DNA from: Lota lota
Lineage: Eukaryota; Chordata; Actinopteri; Gadiformes; Lotidae
DNA: 64,000 bases
Direction of reading: 5' to 3'
Assembly: GCA_026745465.1 (NCBI GenBank)
Contig: JACYXH010000473.1
Span: 4,858,191 to 4,922,190 of the forward strand
The notes under the pieces were generated by a model that was not told the origin of the DNA, searched no databases, and saw nothing but the letters and a program-made list of their open reading frames with translations. Position 1 is the stretch's first letter, and each line of letters begins with the position of its first letter. Shown here piece by piece: positions 35,446-49,232 of this stretch. Made by a program: the position numbers and the translations under genes.

Positions 35446-37371
35446 TTAAGATGGAGTGTGTGCGTGCGGCGTGCATGCGTGTGTCAACCGTCAACCGAAT
35501 CAGAAAGCGACTTAAGAAGCGGCTCCTAGTGCTAACCTTCAGACAGCCCCTCCACCGAGATTTCTAAAACATTTATAACCCGCCTGTACCCCTGTTCCCA
35601 GCTGTCAGCTCTAATCGTTAAAGAGATTTATCCACAACACAATAGCTCGGCTTCCTTCAGCGCCGTCATCTTCGGAAAACATACCATCTGAAAACTATTA
35701 TCTGTGGTTTAAGCCTCGACACAGCCGCAGATGACCTTAACGGATAGATCGCTCGGTGCCGTTTTTTTCTATCTTTTTTTGACACTTGTTCATATTTATT
35801 TATTTATCTATCCATCTATTTGTTCCTTCCTTAAAGGAGATGTTGCGGGGGATTTTTCTTCTCCCTGGTGATGCATACGTGGCATGGCGTTTGTAGCTCT
35901 TTCAAACGGCTGAAAAATCATGAAGACAAAGTAAACCGGATAAATGGAACATGATATGGGCTATATGTTATTTTTGGAGACATGTGGCTTTGCAATTGTG
36001 GTCACAAATGCTAGTAAATTTATAGAGGGTTAGAGTGAGGTATTAGGTATGAAATTATTGGCTTCGACATGATTTGTATCAGGGTAGATGAAGGTTAAAG
36101 GTAGGTTAGGTAATTTGGTGACACCAGCCAGAGTTAACTAGATTTTGAAAGTATCCAACTGAAAAAATCCCACCCCTCCCTGCAGGCCTCCCTCCAAAGC
36201 CACAATCAAAACACACAAAACAAGCTAGCTCGCTAGCTTTAGCAATAGGTCCGCCTAGCCTTGTAGAAGGCTCTGGTCATGCACAACAAGTGCATGGGCA
36301 GAGTGCGCGCAGGTAGCCTGGTAGGGAGGTAGACAGACAGGTAAGACATCAAATAATTTCATTCAGGACAAATTAAATGATTGGATGGGCTTATCACAGG
36401 CCTGCCACAGCCACCAGATCTTTGTCTTTTCTTTGTCAGAGCATTTGATTAATTGACAATTTCAACAAATATGATATAAATGCTTCTATAAATTGCCTAC
36501 CCTACCTTTTAGTAAATGTTTCGTCTTGTGATGCAAAGGCTCTTATAAGCTGATACAATACAAGATTGAAAATAACTGATTAAGATAAGGTTAGGTTATT
36601 GTATAAGGTAAGAAATGTTTATGCACGATGTTCATTTGAGTTAAGGGTTCATAAGGGTCAGGGCATGTGTGTCATTGCTCTGAAAGTCAAGCTAGAAATC
36701 ATATCACCAAATGCAAACTAGGCACTACATTAAATGACCTGCATCACTTGCATGGTTCACATTGCAGTCAATTAAGGGGCCTCATTTTCAGTGGGCTGCA
36801 ACCCAGCAGAGTGCAAGCAACCTACTCACTAGAATGCACTATAATAACAAATTTTTCCTCCTTTACGCTGTAGGCAATAACATCTGTTAGCATGTTTAAA
36901 ATATCAGACCGGTTGGTCTGGCATGACCTAGCATTTCAGTGTTGGTATAGCTATCTAATCTATCTATCCAGTACAAGCAATCATTTTAGTGTAAAATAAA
37001 TGGCAGTTCCACAGTTCTCACCTAACTTCTTCTTGTGTTTTTATCGTTAGCCTCTACATGTCATTCCTGCCAGGCCTCACAGCATTGGCAGGAATGAGAC
37101 ATCTTGCTGTAAGATGCTGGATGGTTTGCGTAGTTAGGAAATCGATGTGAGACATCACCAATAACAAATCGTACAGCAAGAATGGCCTCATTTTCAAACG
37201 TGACCAACTTGATAATGCAACAAACCAATTACTAACTAACGTTCACATACAAAACACACTAAATCCTAATTATTATATTCATTTTCATTGTTTTTTCACC
37301 TATAGATGGAAGCTAATTGATTAGTAGCAACCCACCCAGCCTTCTTATGTTTCTCTCTCTCTCTCAGCAGA

Positions 37372-37461
37372 TTCAATAAACATACCATAACTCATAACTT
37401 AATGTAAGCCAAATACAGGCATAATATTGGATAGAGTGGTCTCTCTCTCTCGTTCTCTCAA
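37372..37461 (+). repeat. microsatellite-tailed repeat, fragment D
   Basis: ATTCAATAAACATACCATAA through GGCATAATATTGG matches the last 70 bases of copy A with several substitutions. It is followed by a short CT-rich tail (37440-37459). It is the most diverged of the four copies and has the shortest tail. Confidence 0.65.
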
Positions 37462-40024
37462 TTGTACAATGTGTACAGCTAAAAATATGCAATGTATCCT
37501 GACGAAGAATAATTGCAAACACCTACAATATCCAGGAAAATCCATTTTGGAGAAGCCATGACCTCTGGAATTTCCACAGGCCTTTAACAATAATGTGCTC
37601 CCATGGGGAATGCTGACAATGTATAGTGTGCAATGTCTTCCTGCCGGTAATTTGCTCAACATAAGCGATAGGGTAATTGGATAACGCAGGCGTTATCTGC
37701 AAATATTGCACACCAACATGATAATGTACATCTTATCTCGGAACCACCTTCGATTATCTTGGAGATTTGCACAGTTGCACACATAGCCAGCCTCTCTCCC
37801 ACTCTCTCTTTCTCGCTCTCTGTCTGTTTGTCCGTCTCTCTGTCCGTCTCTCATGAATTTTAATGTGAACTGTCACATTAAGTGCATGATGTTTGCCGGA
37901 TTATTGGAAAGATTTACATTAAGACAGTGTATCTGCATTCTTTATCTATGGACAGAGTAGAAATCGAAGTAAGTTTATACCAACATAAACTGCAGTAATT
38001 TAGCTTTTGATTATCTGGTAAAACAATCTCCTCATGCAAATGAAACTGCCGCAAACATCCACTAACTCACACTGTCGATCTAGTGTGGTAAACCAATGTT
38101 GATGAGGTTTTATATATATATGTATGGGAATTGGAACCATGATTTCTTGGCATATTTCTTAGGGTAAAGTTTTATCAGATCCTTACAGATGTAGCCCTAA
38201 AATATTCAGAAACCACAGTTCAGCCAAACTGAACACATGCACAGATAGATAGCCTAAGTCTATTGATGGTATTACAGCAGATTGGAGTTATATCAGTAAC
38301 CGCAACACTCATGGGTTTCTTATTCATATCTGCTAACATCCAACAACCAAACCAACAACATGAGGTCACATCGGAATGGCCAGACTTGTTCAAGGTGCTC
38401 ACATAACAGATGGGCATCTCTGAACGTACAATGACTCAAAACCTTGAACACAATGGGAAAATACAAGCAACAAAAAAACACGTGGGCTCTGCTTCTCTCC
38501 GCTAACAACAGGAACATAAGGCCACGATATTGGCAAACACAGGACCACCAATGCTGAATGATTCCAGGGTAAAAAATGTGCCTTCCAGTCAGATTAATGT
38601 ATAGATTTGCTCTGCAACGTGCAGATGGTGGTTCAGAGTTGGCATAAACAGCATAAATCCATGGCTCTACTTTGGATGATCCATGTTGGGAATATTTTCA
38701 TGGCATGCATTAAAGGGGCTGTAGGTAAGATCTAAGAGCTTATGTAATGAGTGTAATTGGTTGGAAATGCCATAGCCATACGTCGGCTATTAGTGAGTGA
38801 AATGCTCAGTGAAAGTGCTCATTTGTTCCGGTTATTTACTATGCGCCTCCCTCTGTACAATACCTTTCTGATTTTAGAATTTCTGACCAATCAGGGCAAC
38901 TCTTCCCTGATTGCTTCAGGGAATCAATCTTGCCTGTCAACCAAAGCATGTGCATGAAATGCAACACTTCAAAATGGCATAGGAACAGGCATACAGGAAT
39001 GTATTTGGGGTTACTTATTTTCAAAAGCATGCTTTCTTCTGCTCCCTCTCTCTTTACAACTCTCAAATCATACCTGCAGGTCTCTTTCTCAGGTCTTTGC
39101 CGGAACAAGTAACAAATAAGTAACCAATAAAAAGAGTAACTCCACAACTACAAGGACTACATGTAATCTTGGTACCAAAATAACTAACACCTGAGATTGT
39201 TTTGCAAGTATTATATGGATGCTACTGGGTCAGAGTGAATAAAGCTATAACACAGCATAAATGGAAGAATTTATTTCTGCCCGAAATAAATGTCATGTTT
39301 TACAGTGAATAGGCCTACCACCTGCATTATCAGTTGGTGGCCCTATAGTACTGAAGTAGAGAACATTTTGATGTGTGAAACTGCTCAGTGCACTACATCT
39401 CTTCTGTTGCACAATTTACATCACAAACACCAAACATGTATCTCACCTGGTGTGTTTAATCCTGCAACTCTTCGTCTTGCTAATTATATATTTTCACAGT
39501 CTTAATACTTCAACAGTTTTACAACAAACTGCGACTTACTTGAATTGCAAAACTATCTTTAAATTTGACAAACATCATACGTGTAATTCATGGCACAATT
39601 CAAACAGGATCAAAAAAGTATGTCTCTCGACGTTGACTACCGTACATATTTTTCAGAATTAAGGTCCCATGGTGATCCACCGGAAAGGGAGGGACTTAGG
39701 GTCTCTAAACACTGATCGTTAACACTGCGTGAGAGCGGTTTCAAAATGGTGCCAATACACTGGTATCCATTCATGGTGGTTTTACGCAATCAAACACAGC
39801 TTTGATAACAAAAATAAAGGTTAGATATCATCTTTGGTTGTAACTAGAAAAAGTGAAGTGTATTGTTGGTGGTTTTTGGCCTCCTGCCTCAATAATCTTT
39901 GGACTGATGGAACCAGCTTTTATATGATATTTAGTTTGTGTAGATAACATGAAGTGAAAAATATGATAAAATCTGATGACAAAATATGTAGTATGGCTGT
40001 GGATGTGCACTTGCACAGTTATGA

Positions 40025-40147
40025 ACAGTGTTGGGTTATGATCATTTTAAAAAGAAACTTCACATTACAAGATTACTGCAATTAAAAAGTAGCGTGTTAG
40101 GTTAAAGCATTACTTAATGAAAAGGTAACTATTTTTGCATTACAAAA
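40025..40147. mobile_element. worn MITE-like fragment beginning CAGTGTTGGG
   Basis: CAGTGTTGGG at 40026-40035 is followed by many TTAC/GTAA-type words (attacaagattactg, cattactta, ggtaact, gcattac). This is the look of non-autonomous hAT elements common in fish. No convincing right end or target duplication is seen, so the copy is probably truncated. Confidence 0.4.
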
Positions 40148-42909
40148 AATGAAAATGCCACGTGACGGGCGGACAGATCTACACCATGGTATCAAAATAC
40201 CTATTTATATTGTTTATTATACATAATTGAAATGTTGTATACTTAATTACGAAGAACCGGAATATTTATGAAAAAAGAGTTTGCCAACCCACCATGAAGG
40301 ACCACAAAGGTAATAGGTCATTTGATTCCAATTTATAGTCAGTACTGGTAATCATAATCATGGCATGTACATTTCTGTCAAAAATTACTTGTATTAATAG
40401 AAAATGCATTAGAGTGCAGACCTCTGCCAAGGAGATGCATTGAGTCATGATGACGCATGATGCTTAATAAGTGATATCTGGTTGCAAATATAATGTTAAC
40501 TATGGAAGAAATCACATAAATGCAAGTAGTAATGCAACGGGAAGCGACAGAGTCTAGGCACTCCGTGTCTACAGAGGAGTCTTTTTAGGTGGAGGATTTC
40601 TCCCCCCGCAATCTCCTTCATCTGTCCCTGAAACACAGGATCGAGTAGGTCCATAACCATACCTGTTTGAGCCATTAGCTCCGCTGGCTCCAGAATCAGC
40701 CCACGGGGCAGAGGCTATGGATGAGCAGGACAGAGCCAGAGAAGTGAACGACTATTGCAAAAATGTAATCAGTATGTTTTCATGTATTCCTTTAGACGAA
40801 TATTCATACATATTTCTATCAATGTTTGACGAGGCGAGTAACACAATTACAAATATACGACCACTCCGCTGATTCATCCTACACCCCACCAATAATATCA
40901 TAGATCAATGCCGCCCCTTCTGACAGGTGCACTTGTAGGCATTGTGGATACATTTCTCCAGACCAAAATGAATGCTGCAATGAGATGCCAAAGGTATGTG
41001 GTACAGTCCCATCTAGTACCAGACTATCAACACAAAAATCACACTCTGCAAATACGCTAAATCCTGTTAGGTCATGCTGACTGACCTAATGGGTTCAATC
41101 AGGGAACATTCACATAGTGTTTTTGGGAGAATGGCAACATTATTGGATTTGACCCTTTTCTTAATCACGGTGTTATTTTAGTAACAGTGATAAAATGGCA
41201 TAGATTTCTATGTTGACGATCATATAATACATATTACCACGTTTAAAACAGGCTCTTTAACAGCACATAAACTACCATTTTATTGAGCATAAAAATTATA
41301 AACATAAATTACATTAACTCTAAGTCTGACACTTTATGGTGATGAAGCTAGAACCCAGGATGATAGCCTGCACACTACAGTAGTGCACTAAACTAGACTG
41401 AACAAAAATGACTAATTTCACGGTCTGCGCTCTCCTTATGTTTTAGGTTTTGCCGTGGTATCCTTTCAGTATTGGTATTAAGATAATTAGGCAGGTATTG
41501 GATCGAAGCCATAATTATGGTACCCTGACAACACTATCCCGGATACGGGTCCTCTCTGGATCAAGAGGGGATCGGCATCTTCAAAAACCCAAATTAATAT
41601 TGTTTGAACGCCACAGTGTACCCGAGTGCATATTTGCTGACCCTTTGCAATGAACCCTTTAAGCCCACAGTCTGACATTCTCCAACAACTTCTTTGCTGC
41701 AGGACAACCACCCAGGTCACCTCAAGTCGTCGGAGTAGGACAGTGAACTCCAATGACCTGCACCGTCTCAGTTCTCCACCCACAGGGAGCACATTTGAGA
41801 TGAGGGAGGGAAAAAGGGGACGGGACATGACTGTGAATGTGAAATCCTTAAGGACCTTGTCAAATTCATGTCTTTAACAAGCCAGGTTGCTGAAAGTAAA
41901 AAGAACGAAACGAAAGAGGCTCTACCCCAGTGGACCGAATACACTGGTGACTGCATGAAGATCACACTCTCCCATTGCCTTCTGCACAGTTGGCCATGTT
42001 TGTATTTAGTGTAATTTCTCAGATTCCACAGAGCTCTGCTGCGACAATTCTGGGCTGCAGCCGTGTCTTGACAGAGCTGCTGGGGACATGCTTCAAAGAC
42101 ACCGCACATTTAAAATGCAGAATATTTCGCCACCTCACACAGGCTTAAATGTGTAAATCTACTTCCAGGAGGAAGATACCCAGAGGAGGATTACATCATA
42201 ACCAGGGTTGAATACTGAGAGAAAGAGAGCGAGTGAGCGAGACACAGAGAAAGAGACTGAAAGAGAAACACAGACACACACATCCATTGAAATTTAAAAG
42301 TAAGCTAGACTATTAACTCTACCAGCCTCTATAAATGAGATACTGCAAATCCAATATTCATATCATTTTCAGGGTACTTCAATCCAACCACATGGTCAGC
42401 AATTGCCTTTTCCTATTGCCGTGAATTGGAGTGGATGGCTCTGCCACTGAGTTTTGATTCTAGTGATTGGTTGGTAGACTTAAAAAGAAAACCTGACATG
42501 TATTGATGTGTTTCACTGTAATCTTCATAATCCCACACGGACATGGAAGCGTTGGATGCACAATGGGGATTTCCTTCAAGCAGTTTCACGCCACAACTTC
42601 CACTGCATTATACATCCATTGGGAGCAATGGTGGGAGAAGCAGGTTTAGCCCACTGGGACTCGCTGGGCCCATTATGCTTTTATGGATGCCTGGCCCATT
42701 AGAGAGAATTATCTTCCTCTTGAATGTAAGAAAGGGAAAAACGTTGACATGAATCAAGTCTGAAAGTGCAGTTAACCATGCAGAAAGAAAAACATTTTTG
42801 ACTGCAGTAATGTGACAGAATGTGAATCCATAATATCGTACCTCTCCAGACACACATTCAAGCATGCACACACACACACACGTGGGTGCAGGCACATATA
42901 AACACATGC

Positions 42910-42911
<2 letters not shown>

Positions 42912-42982
<71 letters not shown>
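42912..42982. repeat. (CA)35 microsatellite
   Basis: A pure tract 285 bp before the G-rich hexamer array. Confidence 0.97.
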
Positions 42983-42983
<1 letters not shown>

Positions 42984-43266
42984 CTTAACACCTACGCACA
43001 GCATACCACAGTGCAACTGCTTCACAAGAACTCTCCTCCACATTGTATACTGCATTCATACAGTTTAAATAACAAGCATTGTAAAGGCACTGAACAATAA
43101 ATAATGAGTCTGACTAACTATAGATGGAAAACCTGTTTTCTCTAACCCCTAGCAATAGTCTGCTATGATCTTGATAGTAAACAATATAACATTGTGATTC
43201 TAAGGTAAACATGTACCACAAACTAGATCCTACTCTACACCGTGAGTCACGCTGCCCAGAGGGGCA

Positions 43267-43727
43267 GGGTCTGGTCCGGATCTGGGTCTGGGTCTGGGTC
43301 CGGTCCGGGTCCGTGTCCGGGTCTGGGTCCGGGTCTGGGTCTGGGTCTGGTCCGGATCCGGGTCCCGATCTGGATCTGGATCCGGATCCGGGTCCGGATC
43401 TGGATCTGGGTCTGGGTCTGGGTCTGGTCCGGATCCGGGTCCGGGTCCGGGTCCGGATCTGGATCTGGATCTGGGTCCGGGTCCGGGTCCGGGTCTGGGT
43501 CTGGTTCTGGGTCTGGTTCTGGGTCTGGATCTGTGTCCGGGTCCGGGTCTGGATCTGGGTCCAGATCTGGGTCCGGGTCTGGTCCGGGTCCGGGTCCGGG
43601 TCCGGTCCGGGTCCGGTCCGGGTCCGGTCCGGGTCCGGATCCGGGTCTGGATCTGGGTCTGGGTCCGGGTCCGGGTCTGGATCTGGCTCCGGGTCCGGTT
43701 CCGGGTCTAGGTCTGGGTCTGGTCCGC
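43267..43727 (+). repeat. hexanucleotide array, block 1 (GGGTCT/GGGTCC)
   Basis: About 77 tandem copies of a 6-bp unit, GGGTCT, varying mainly as GGGTCC and GGATCT/GGATCC with a few shortened units (GGTCC). Runs of GGG with three-base spacers can form G-quadruplexes on the plus strand. The lack of stop codons in several frames, giving Gly-Ser or Asp-Pro dipeptides, is a by-product of the unit and not a sign of coding. Confidence 0.95.
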
Positions 43728-43810
43728 CTGGTTGGCTTAGTGTAATACAACAGTATAGCGGTCACAGTGTTTGACGCGTGACCGAGGAGAACTGGGTTTG
43801 ATAAAACCCA
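43728..43810. other. unique spacer between the hexamer blocks, with hairpin
   Basis: These 83 bases are not repetitive. At the right edge ACTGGGTTT (43791-43799) and AAACCCAGT (43804-43812) form a perfect 9-bp stem with a 4-base loop, overlapping the first repeat unit of block 2. Confidence 0.85.
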
Positions 43811-44267
43811 GTCTGGGTCTGGGTCTGGGTCTGGGTCTGGGTCTGGGTCTGGGTCTGGGTCTGGGTCTGGGTCTGGATCTGGGTGCGGGTCTAGGTCCGG
43901 ATCTGGGTCCGGGTCTGGGTCTGGTCCGGGTCCGGATCTGGGTCTGGGTCCAGTCCGGGTCTGGGTCTGGGTCTGGGTCCGGGTCCGGGTCTGGGTCTGG
44001 GTCTGGGTCTGGGTCTGGTCTGTATCCGGGTCCGGATCCGGGTCTGGGTCTGTTCCGGGTCTGGGTCTGGGTCTGGGTCTGGGTCCGGGTCCGGGTCTGG
44101 GTCAGGGTCCGGTCCGGGTCCGTGTCTGGATCTGGGTCTGGGTCAGGGTCCGGTCCGGATCCGTGTCTGGGTCCGGGTCCGTGTCTGGATCTGGGTCTGG
44201 GTCAGGGTCCGGTCCGGGTCCGTGTCTGGATCTGGGTCCGGGTCTGGGTCTGGGTCTGGGTCTGGGA
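43811..44267 (+). repeat. hexanucleotide array, block 2 (GGGTCT/GGGTCC)
   Basis: Same unit and strand as block 1 and nearly the same length (457 against 461 bp). Its first 60 bases are pure GGGTCT; later units mix GGGTCC, GGATCT and GGGTCA. A 36-bp higher-order pattern around GTCAGGGTCCGGTCCG and CGTGTCTGGATCTGGG recurs three times near 44100-44230. Confidence 0.95.
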
Positions 44268-45386
44268 CTTGAAATGAGTAGAAGGAAATTTTGTTGGGGG
44301 TACGGGTAGTTGACTTATCAACTCTGGTGGATATTGATTGATACCGCTGTGTGTCGCTCTTGCATCCTCTTCAGGGAAAGGGAACAGCCCCTGTCCGTGG
44401 TGCTGAAAGACTTACCGTGTCATCTCCTTATACTATAAGGAGATGAAAATAAAATAATTATATCACAATATAATTTAACAAGAAGCAAGAAGGTTCCAGG
44501 CTAAAACCTAATTGTAAAACGAACCCAAGCCTAAATATTAGATTAATCGTTTATTCGATTTTTTTTTTGTGGACCACAATTATGGTCCAGTGTATACTGT
44601 GTAGTTATCCTTTAAAAAACGTTATCACAGCTAAGCTCATGACTCGCTCAGCATCTGTCAACCGTTGGTGCAACAAAACCTAATTTGTGTCTCAGTGTCG
44701 GATCCACAGACCCCTTAAACGTTTGTTTTCTTAATGTCCCCCCATATTGCCACACCCTATCGTTTCCTCTGCACTGGCATTTCTTAGCCGTAACCCTATT
44801 TGTTGTTTCCTGGTAGACACTTTCATTAAGATGTTGTCAGGATAGCCCCAAGTCGTTTAGCATTATGTTTGCCGTGTGCGATACAGGGCATGTCTTGCTC
44901 TTTGTTCTCATAATTATATTTTCAGTATTTTAAATATTTTTTTATTAAAAATAAATGGGACGAGATACGCTGAGCCTGTCAAGACTGTTATTTGTTTGAT
45001 CTGTCAATCTAGAAGTTTGCTATATTGGATTTTGCGCATTTTATCAGAAGATGGAAAGATATAGTGATGTACAAACAGCTTCATTATGTGTATGTCCAAA
45101 CCAATATTTCCACACTTCTAATGTATCACAAAGAAACCAAAAAAAAGTAATTTCGAAGACTGCACTATAATTTCAAAGTGAGTTTATGTTTTTCTTCACT
45201 TTCAGATAGGAAGGACAAACAATCCGTTTCATCAGCGAATGCAGGAAGTGCATACAATGAGTATAAATATATTCTATCACCGGTGTTCTCAGCATGGATA
45301 TAGTTAATATCAACACTTTGTTAAGTGTTTGCTCTGCTGAATCAAACACATTTCAGTTTAGGAATCTGAAAATTAGGAAAAGACAC

Positions 45387-45390
45387 GTGT

Positions 45391-45441
<51 letters not shown>

Positions 45442-45512
45442 TGTGTGTGAGTGAGTGAGTGAGTGAGTGAGTGAGTGAGTGAGTGAGTGAGTGAGTGAGT
45501 GAGTGAGTGAGT

Positions 45513-45562
<50 letters not shown>

Positions 45563-45936
45563 ATAGCCAATAGTATGCCTGTAGTTGGCATACAATAAGT
45601 TATGTGCTATTGTATGTTTATTGAATCGGCTTCAATGTGATGAATAGTGATGCATGCAAACACTTTTACTTATTCATCAACATATAATCTAGATGAGAGG
45701 AGGTGACAATGCAACAATTTCTTGCACTGATGAACCTCTGCACAATAGCTTTATCTTTCTCTCGAGAAGAAACAATATCGTGGAATTATAATGGTTTCCA
45801 TTTTTTGGGTTAATTGCTTAAATCTTGAGTAGAACAGAGGAACGCATGAAGCATAGAGAATGAGTGGGCAGTGACCATGAATTTACCAGCCGTGCTACTT
45901 ATTTTTTTTAAACTATTGTGTCTCAGAATAACTCAC
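45387..45936 (-). repeat. microsatellite-tailed repeat, copy B
   Basis: Bases 45561-45936 are the reverse complement of copy A from its TATTCTGAGACACAATAG start to its ATTGGCTATA end, with a few substitutions and one small internal deletion. In minus orientation it runs straight into (TC)n, then (ACTC)n, then (AC)n, which on plus reads GT (45387-45438), GAGT (45448-45518) and GA (to 45560). The family part is certain; the tail belonging to it is inferred from the other copies. Confidence 0.75.
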
Positions 45937-48900
45937 TTGAAAGTTGACACATTTTAACCATCTTTTTTAAATACCTTTAGAGTGGGGTTTTAAGCCAAAT
46001 ACATTATTTGAAGAGCTAATTGAGCTCCCATCGGATTTTGGGAGTACATAATTTGCTGCAAGGTGTTTACTTCAAAAAGTTGTATTCTCCCTAGTTTAGG
46101 TATGGATACCGAACGAAGCAGCAAGTCCTATGAAGGTATGCACGTAATATGCTTTATTAGCTGTAGTACGAGTAATAAGGGAGGTAGATATAGAAAGATT
46201 AAGAGTTTTGTGTAGAAGATATGAGATCAAAAAAGCGCAACATTGCCATCTAGAGGATATACATAGGTGATTGCATCGGTTCCAAGAGGATATAGGCCAT
46301 CTGTATAGTCATCCATCCATCTATCCATCCATCTAATCTCTACCAAATTTATCCAGGTCTGTTTGGCTGGAGATCATGGCCTTAACAACTTGAATGGGAT
46401 GCAGGTACAATGTAGGGCAATTTGAGGTATGAATTTATCAAAACGTCACCTTAATTAAATTGAATTAAATCCCAATGAAACACAGACTTTCATACTGAAC
46501 AGTTTTTATGAGACACCATTGATGGTTGAAGTGGTAAATTTGGCAATATTTATACGAACCCATTCCAGAGTAAATTACAATTGAGAAAAGGCCTATGGTT
46601 ACAAAGATGTGACACCTAATCAGAAATATGTTAGGCTACATTAGAATATGAAATCAATATTTCACCCATTTTGCATATTTTAGTTTGAATCCACTTTCCA
46701 GCCATCAACATGCAACAAGTGGATTTCAAAAGTGGCCCTTTGTGCATTTTAACATTGGCCAGTTTGGACCCTCCATTCACTTGCATAAGCAGGCTGATAA
46801 AACATGTTTCATTAACGAATTTTCAACTACTCTCAATATTATGATATGCATTCATTATATGGCCTTAGTCATTTGTTTTCATACAATTTACATTTAATTT
46901 TGAACCAAGTATATCGGCCTTCAAATGGTACCGTGTGTAAGAATCAGAAATTCCTTCTCATTACTAGCCTCTTTGGCCGGTAAGTGAACTGCAGCCTTCT
47001 CCAACTCGTGCATTCATAGCACTTAACTTTAAGCTCATGGGTTGAGACGATAACAATTATAAACGAATGTAAGTTATAATCATAGATAAACATACAAATT
47101 CAAAAGTTATGAAATTACAACATTTTTGCCGTTATCCGCGCATAGACGTCCCTTCTTTCCTTTTCCCAGCAAAACCGGTTAAAATATAATAGAAATCAGG
47201 GAATATCATTTTTTTTAAAGATACATTAAAACCCTTTTTTGCCTCCTGCCGTTGGAGGGGTAGCAAAAGTAATTCTTGGTAACGTAGAAAAATAGCACCC
47301 TGGAGCAGATCGCGGGAAGCCAGACATGACAGCCAGTGACAAAATTGTAAATAACGATAAAGAAAAAAAGAGAAAAAAGGAACCAATCGGATCGCTGTAA
47401 AACCACAGGCGAAAAAAAGAACTGCCAATCAGATCACACAAAAAAAAAGGAATCTTACTAGCACTTACACAAGGCTACGTCATTATGCGACGCCGGATGT
47501 TGGGTCTGCCGTGATGAAACAACGTTGCAAAGGACTACTAAACGTGCATCTAACATACTTACTGTGGTTATAATTGAAAGACAAAAAGGATTATAGCCTA
47601 CCAGTCACAAAAGGGAAACTAAATAGTTGTCACATTGATAATGGTTGCTCACGATCACACTCCTGTACACTCATATTAATGGACATACATCCCAATAAGT
47701 ATGATTGTATGAAAATAATCGTCGCACATGTTGACCATTTGTTTTCGTGAATGGACGAATGGTGCATCGTTTTAAATTTTTCTGCCACAACGAATTGTGG
47801 GACGGCATTATCTTCTTTCCTTTTGTAAAGGATGGTCCCGAGTAACCTATGCTAAAGGAGATAAGAGAGGAAGCACCTTCCCTTATCGTGAAGAAAATTC
47901 GAACTGCTCTTATCATAACTGCCACTTACATGCTTCCGTGTAATTTTAGTCAGTTAGGAACCTTCTTAAGCAAAAAACAAATACAAATACGAGACCCCCA
48001 CTTCCTGTTCCAGACTCGAACACCAAATCAGAGAACAAACCACTGATGCCTTTTAGCAGTATACAACAGACCGCAAACAATTAACTAACGTATGCCTTCG
48101 AGCATGCTGGAACAATCTGTACACTCTAGGACGCTACAATAATTTTGACTCTTGCTGAATACGTTTGGAAGTAAAGCAAAAACATGTGAAAAGCCATGTT
48201 CTTTCCTATATATATATATTTGATTTTAAGGATCCAGTTATTTTCACTTACACCAATGCAGTTTTGCAAATAACTTCCTAATTAATACTCAAAAATGGAG
48301 GGAGACTGCATAGCAATAACGACCACTAGAGGGAGCCCAAGACCTGCATTGTAATGCCGAACCCCAGAAAGCATGGCTTCTATTTAGACCTCACGTTACA
48401 CAAGACCAGATAGTTAAATGGTTATGAAACCGTAATCCAGTCAATATTTAGTATCATTGGGTGACATATTAAGAGCAGATGGTTCCCGAACTATTAGCCA
48501 AACCCACAGATGGCTCCTGAGCGCCATTTGAATTAATGTATAATACCGCCATGCTAAAGATTACACTACAAAAGTCCTTCCAATGATGACCCATATATGA
48601 CCAACATACATTGGGTTTACAACTTTTATTTTAGTACAACAGTTCAAGTCAACTAGTTACTGTATATCGAGATGCCATGTGGTGTTCCATGTGTGGTCCT
48701 GTTCCAACGATGTCAAGACGGCATTGTAAAATTTACATTTCCAGCAAGGTTAAAGTCCCAGCTATACAGCAAGAAGTCATGTGCTTTGAAATTATTTTCT
48801 ATACATTACAAAATGCAACCAATAGTTCTCAGCGGCACAAACATGAAGCTTCAGTGAGTAGAACTAGCAAGAGCAAAAAGCACATATACAGGGTAGCAAG

Positions 48901-49112
48901 GCATCGAACTGCATCTAGAAACTGGCCCAGGTTAAACAGTGCGCTAGTATAATAAGTGCCAAACAGTCGCGGCGCCACAACACATTTCCAATGCTCAAAT
49001 GGAACAGGCAACAGACTCAAAAGCAGGGAGGGGGGGGGGAGACATGTAAAACCAGTTCAAGTACACTTCTACCGTGAGAATTGAAAAATTCGCAAAAGTG
49101 GAACTTCATACT
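45937..49112. other. no gene seen downstream of stmn1
   Basis: Unique sequence with a short CATC run (46311-46333). At 47440-47530 there is a CpG-containing patch with a CRE-like TACGTCAT and GCCGGATGT, which could be a minor promoter. No exon of a second gene was recognised. Confidence 0.45.
48323..48336 (+). promoter_or_regulatory. candidate CTCF motif
   Basis: CCACTAGAGGGAGC matches the CTCF core consensus CCASYAGRKGGCRS at 13 of 14 positions. It lies about 0.8 kb beyond the stmn1 poly(A) signal. The motif is visible; binding is unknown. Confidence 0.35.
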
Positions 49113-49118
49113 TTTATT
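49113..49118 (-). terminator. stmn1: stmn1 poly(A) signal AATAAA
   Basis: A perfect AATAAA on the minus strand lies about 115 bases after the stop codon, in an AT-rich 3' untranslated region. A second AATAAA at 48625-48630 could end a longer transcript of about 600 untranslated bases. Which one is used cannot be read from sequence. Confidence 0.55.
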
Positions 49119-49232
49119 TGAAAAAAAGTGGGTTGTGGGTTACTGGCTGTCAAAACAAAATAAAGCAATCTTTGGATACATAAAAAAAATAAAAAACAAG
49201 CCTGTACAATTTTTCCCCCTAATTGGAAAGTT

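Noticed and set aside
43211..44277. Long open frames rich in Gly-Ser, Gly-Leu or Asp-Pro
   Set aside because: The 6-bp unit contains no stop in several frames, so any frame stays open. The frames overlap on both strands and have no unique protein part.
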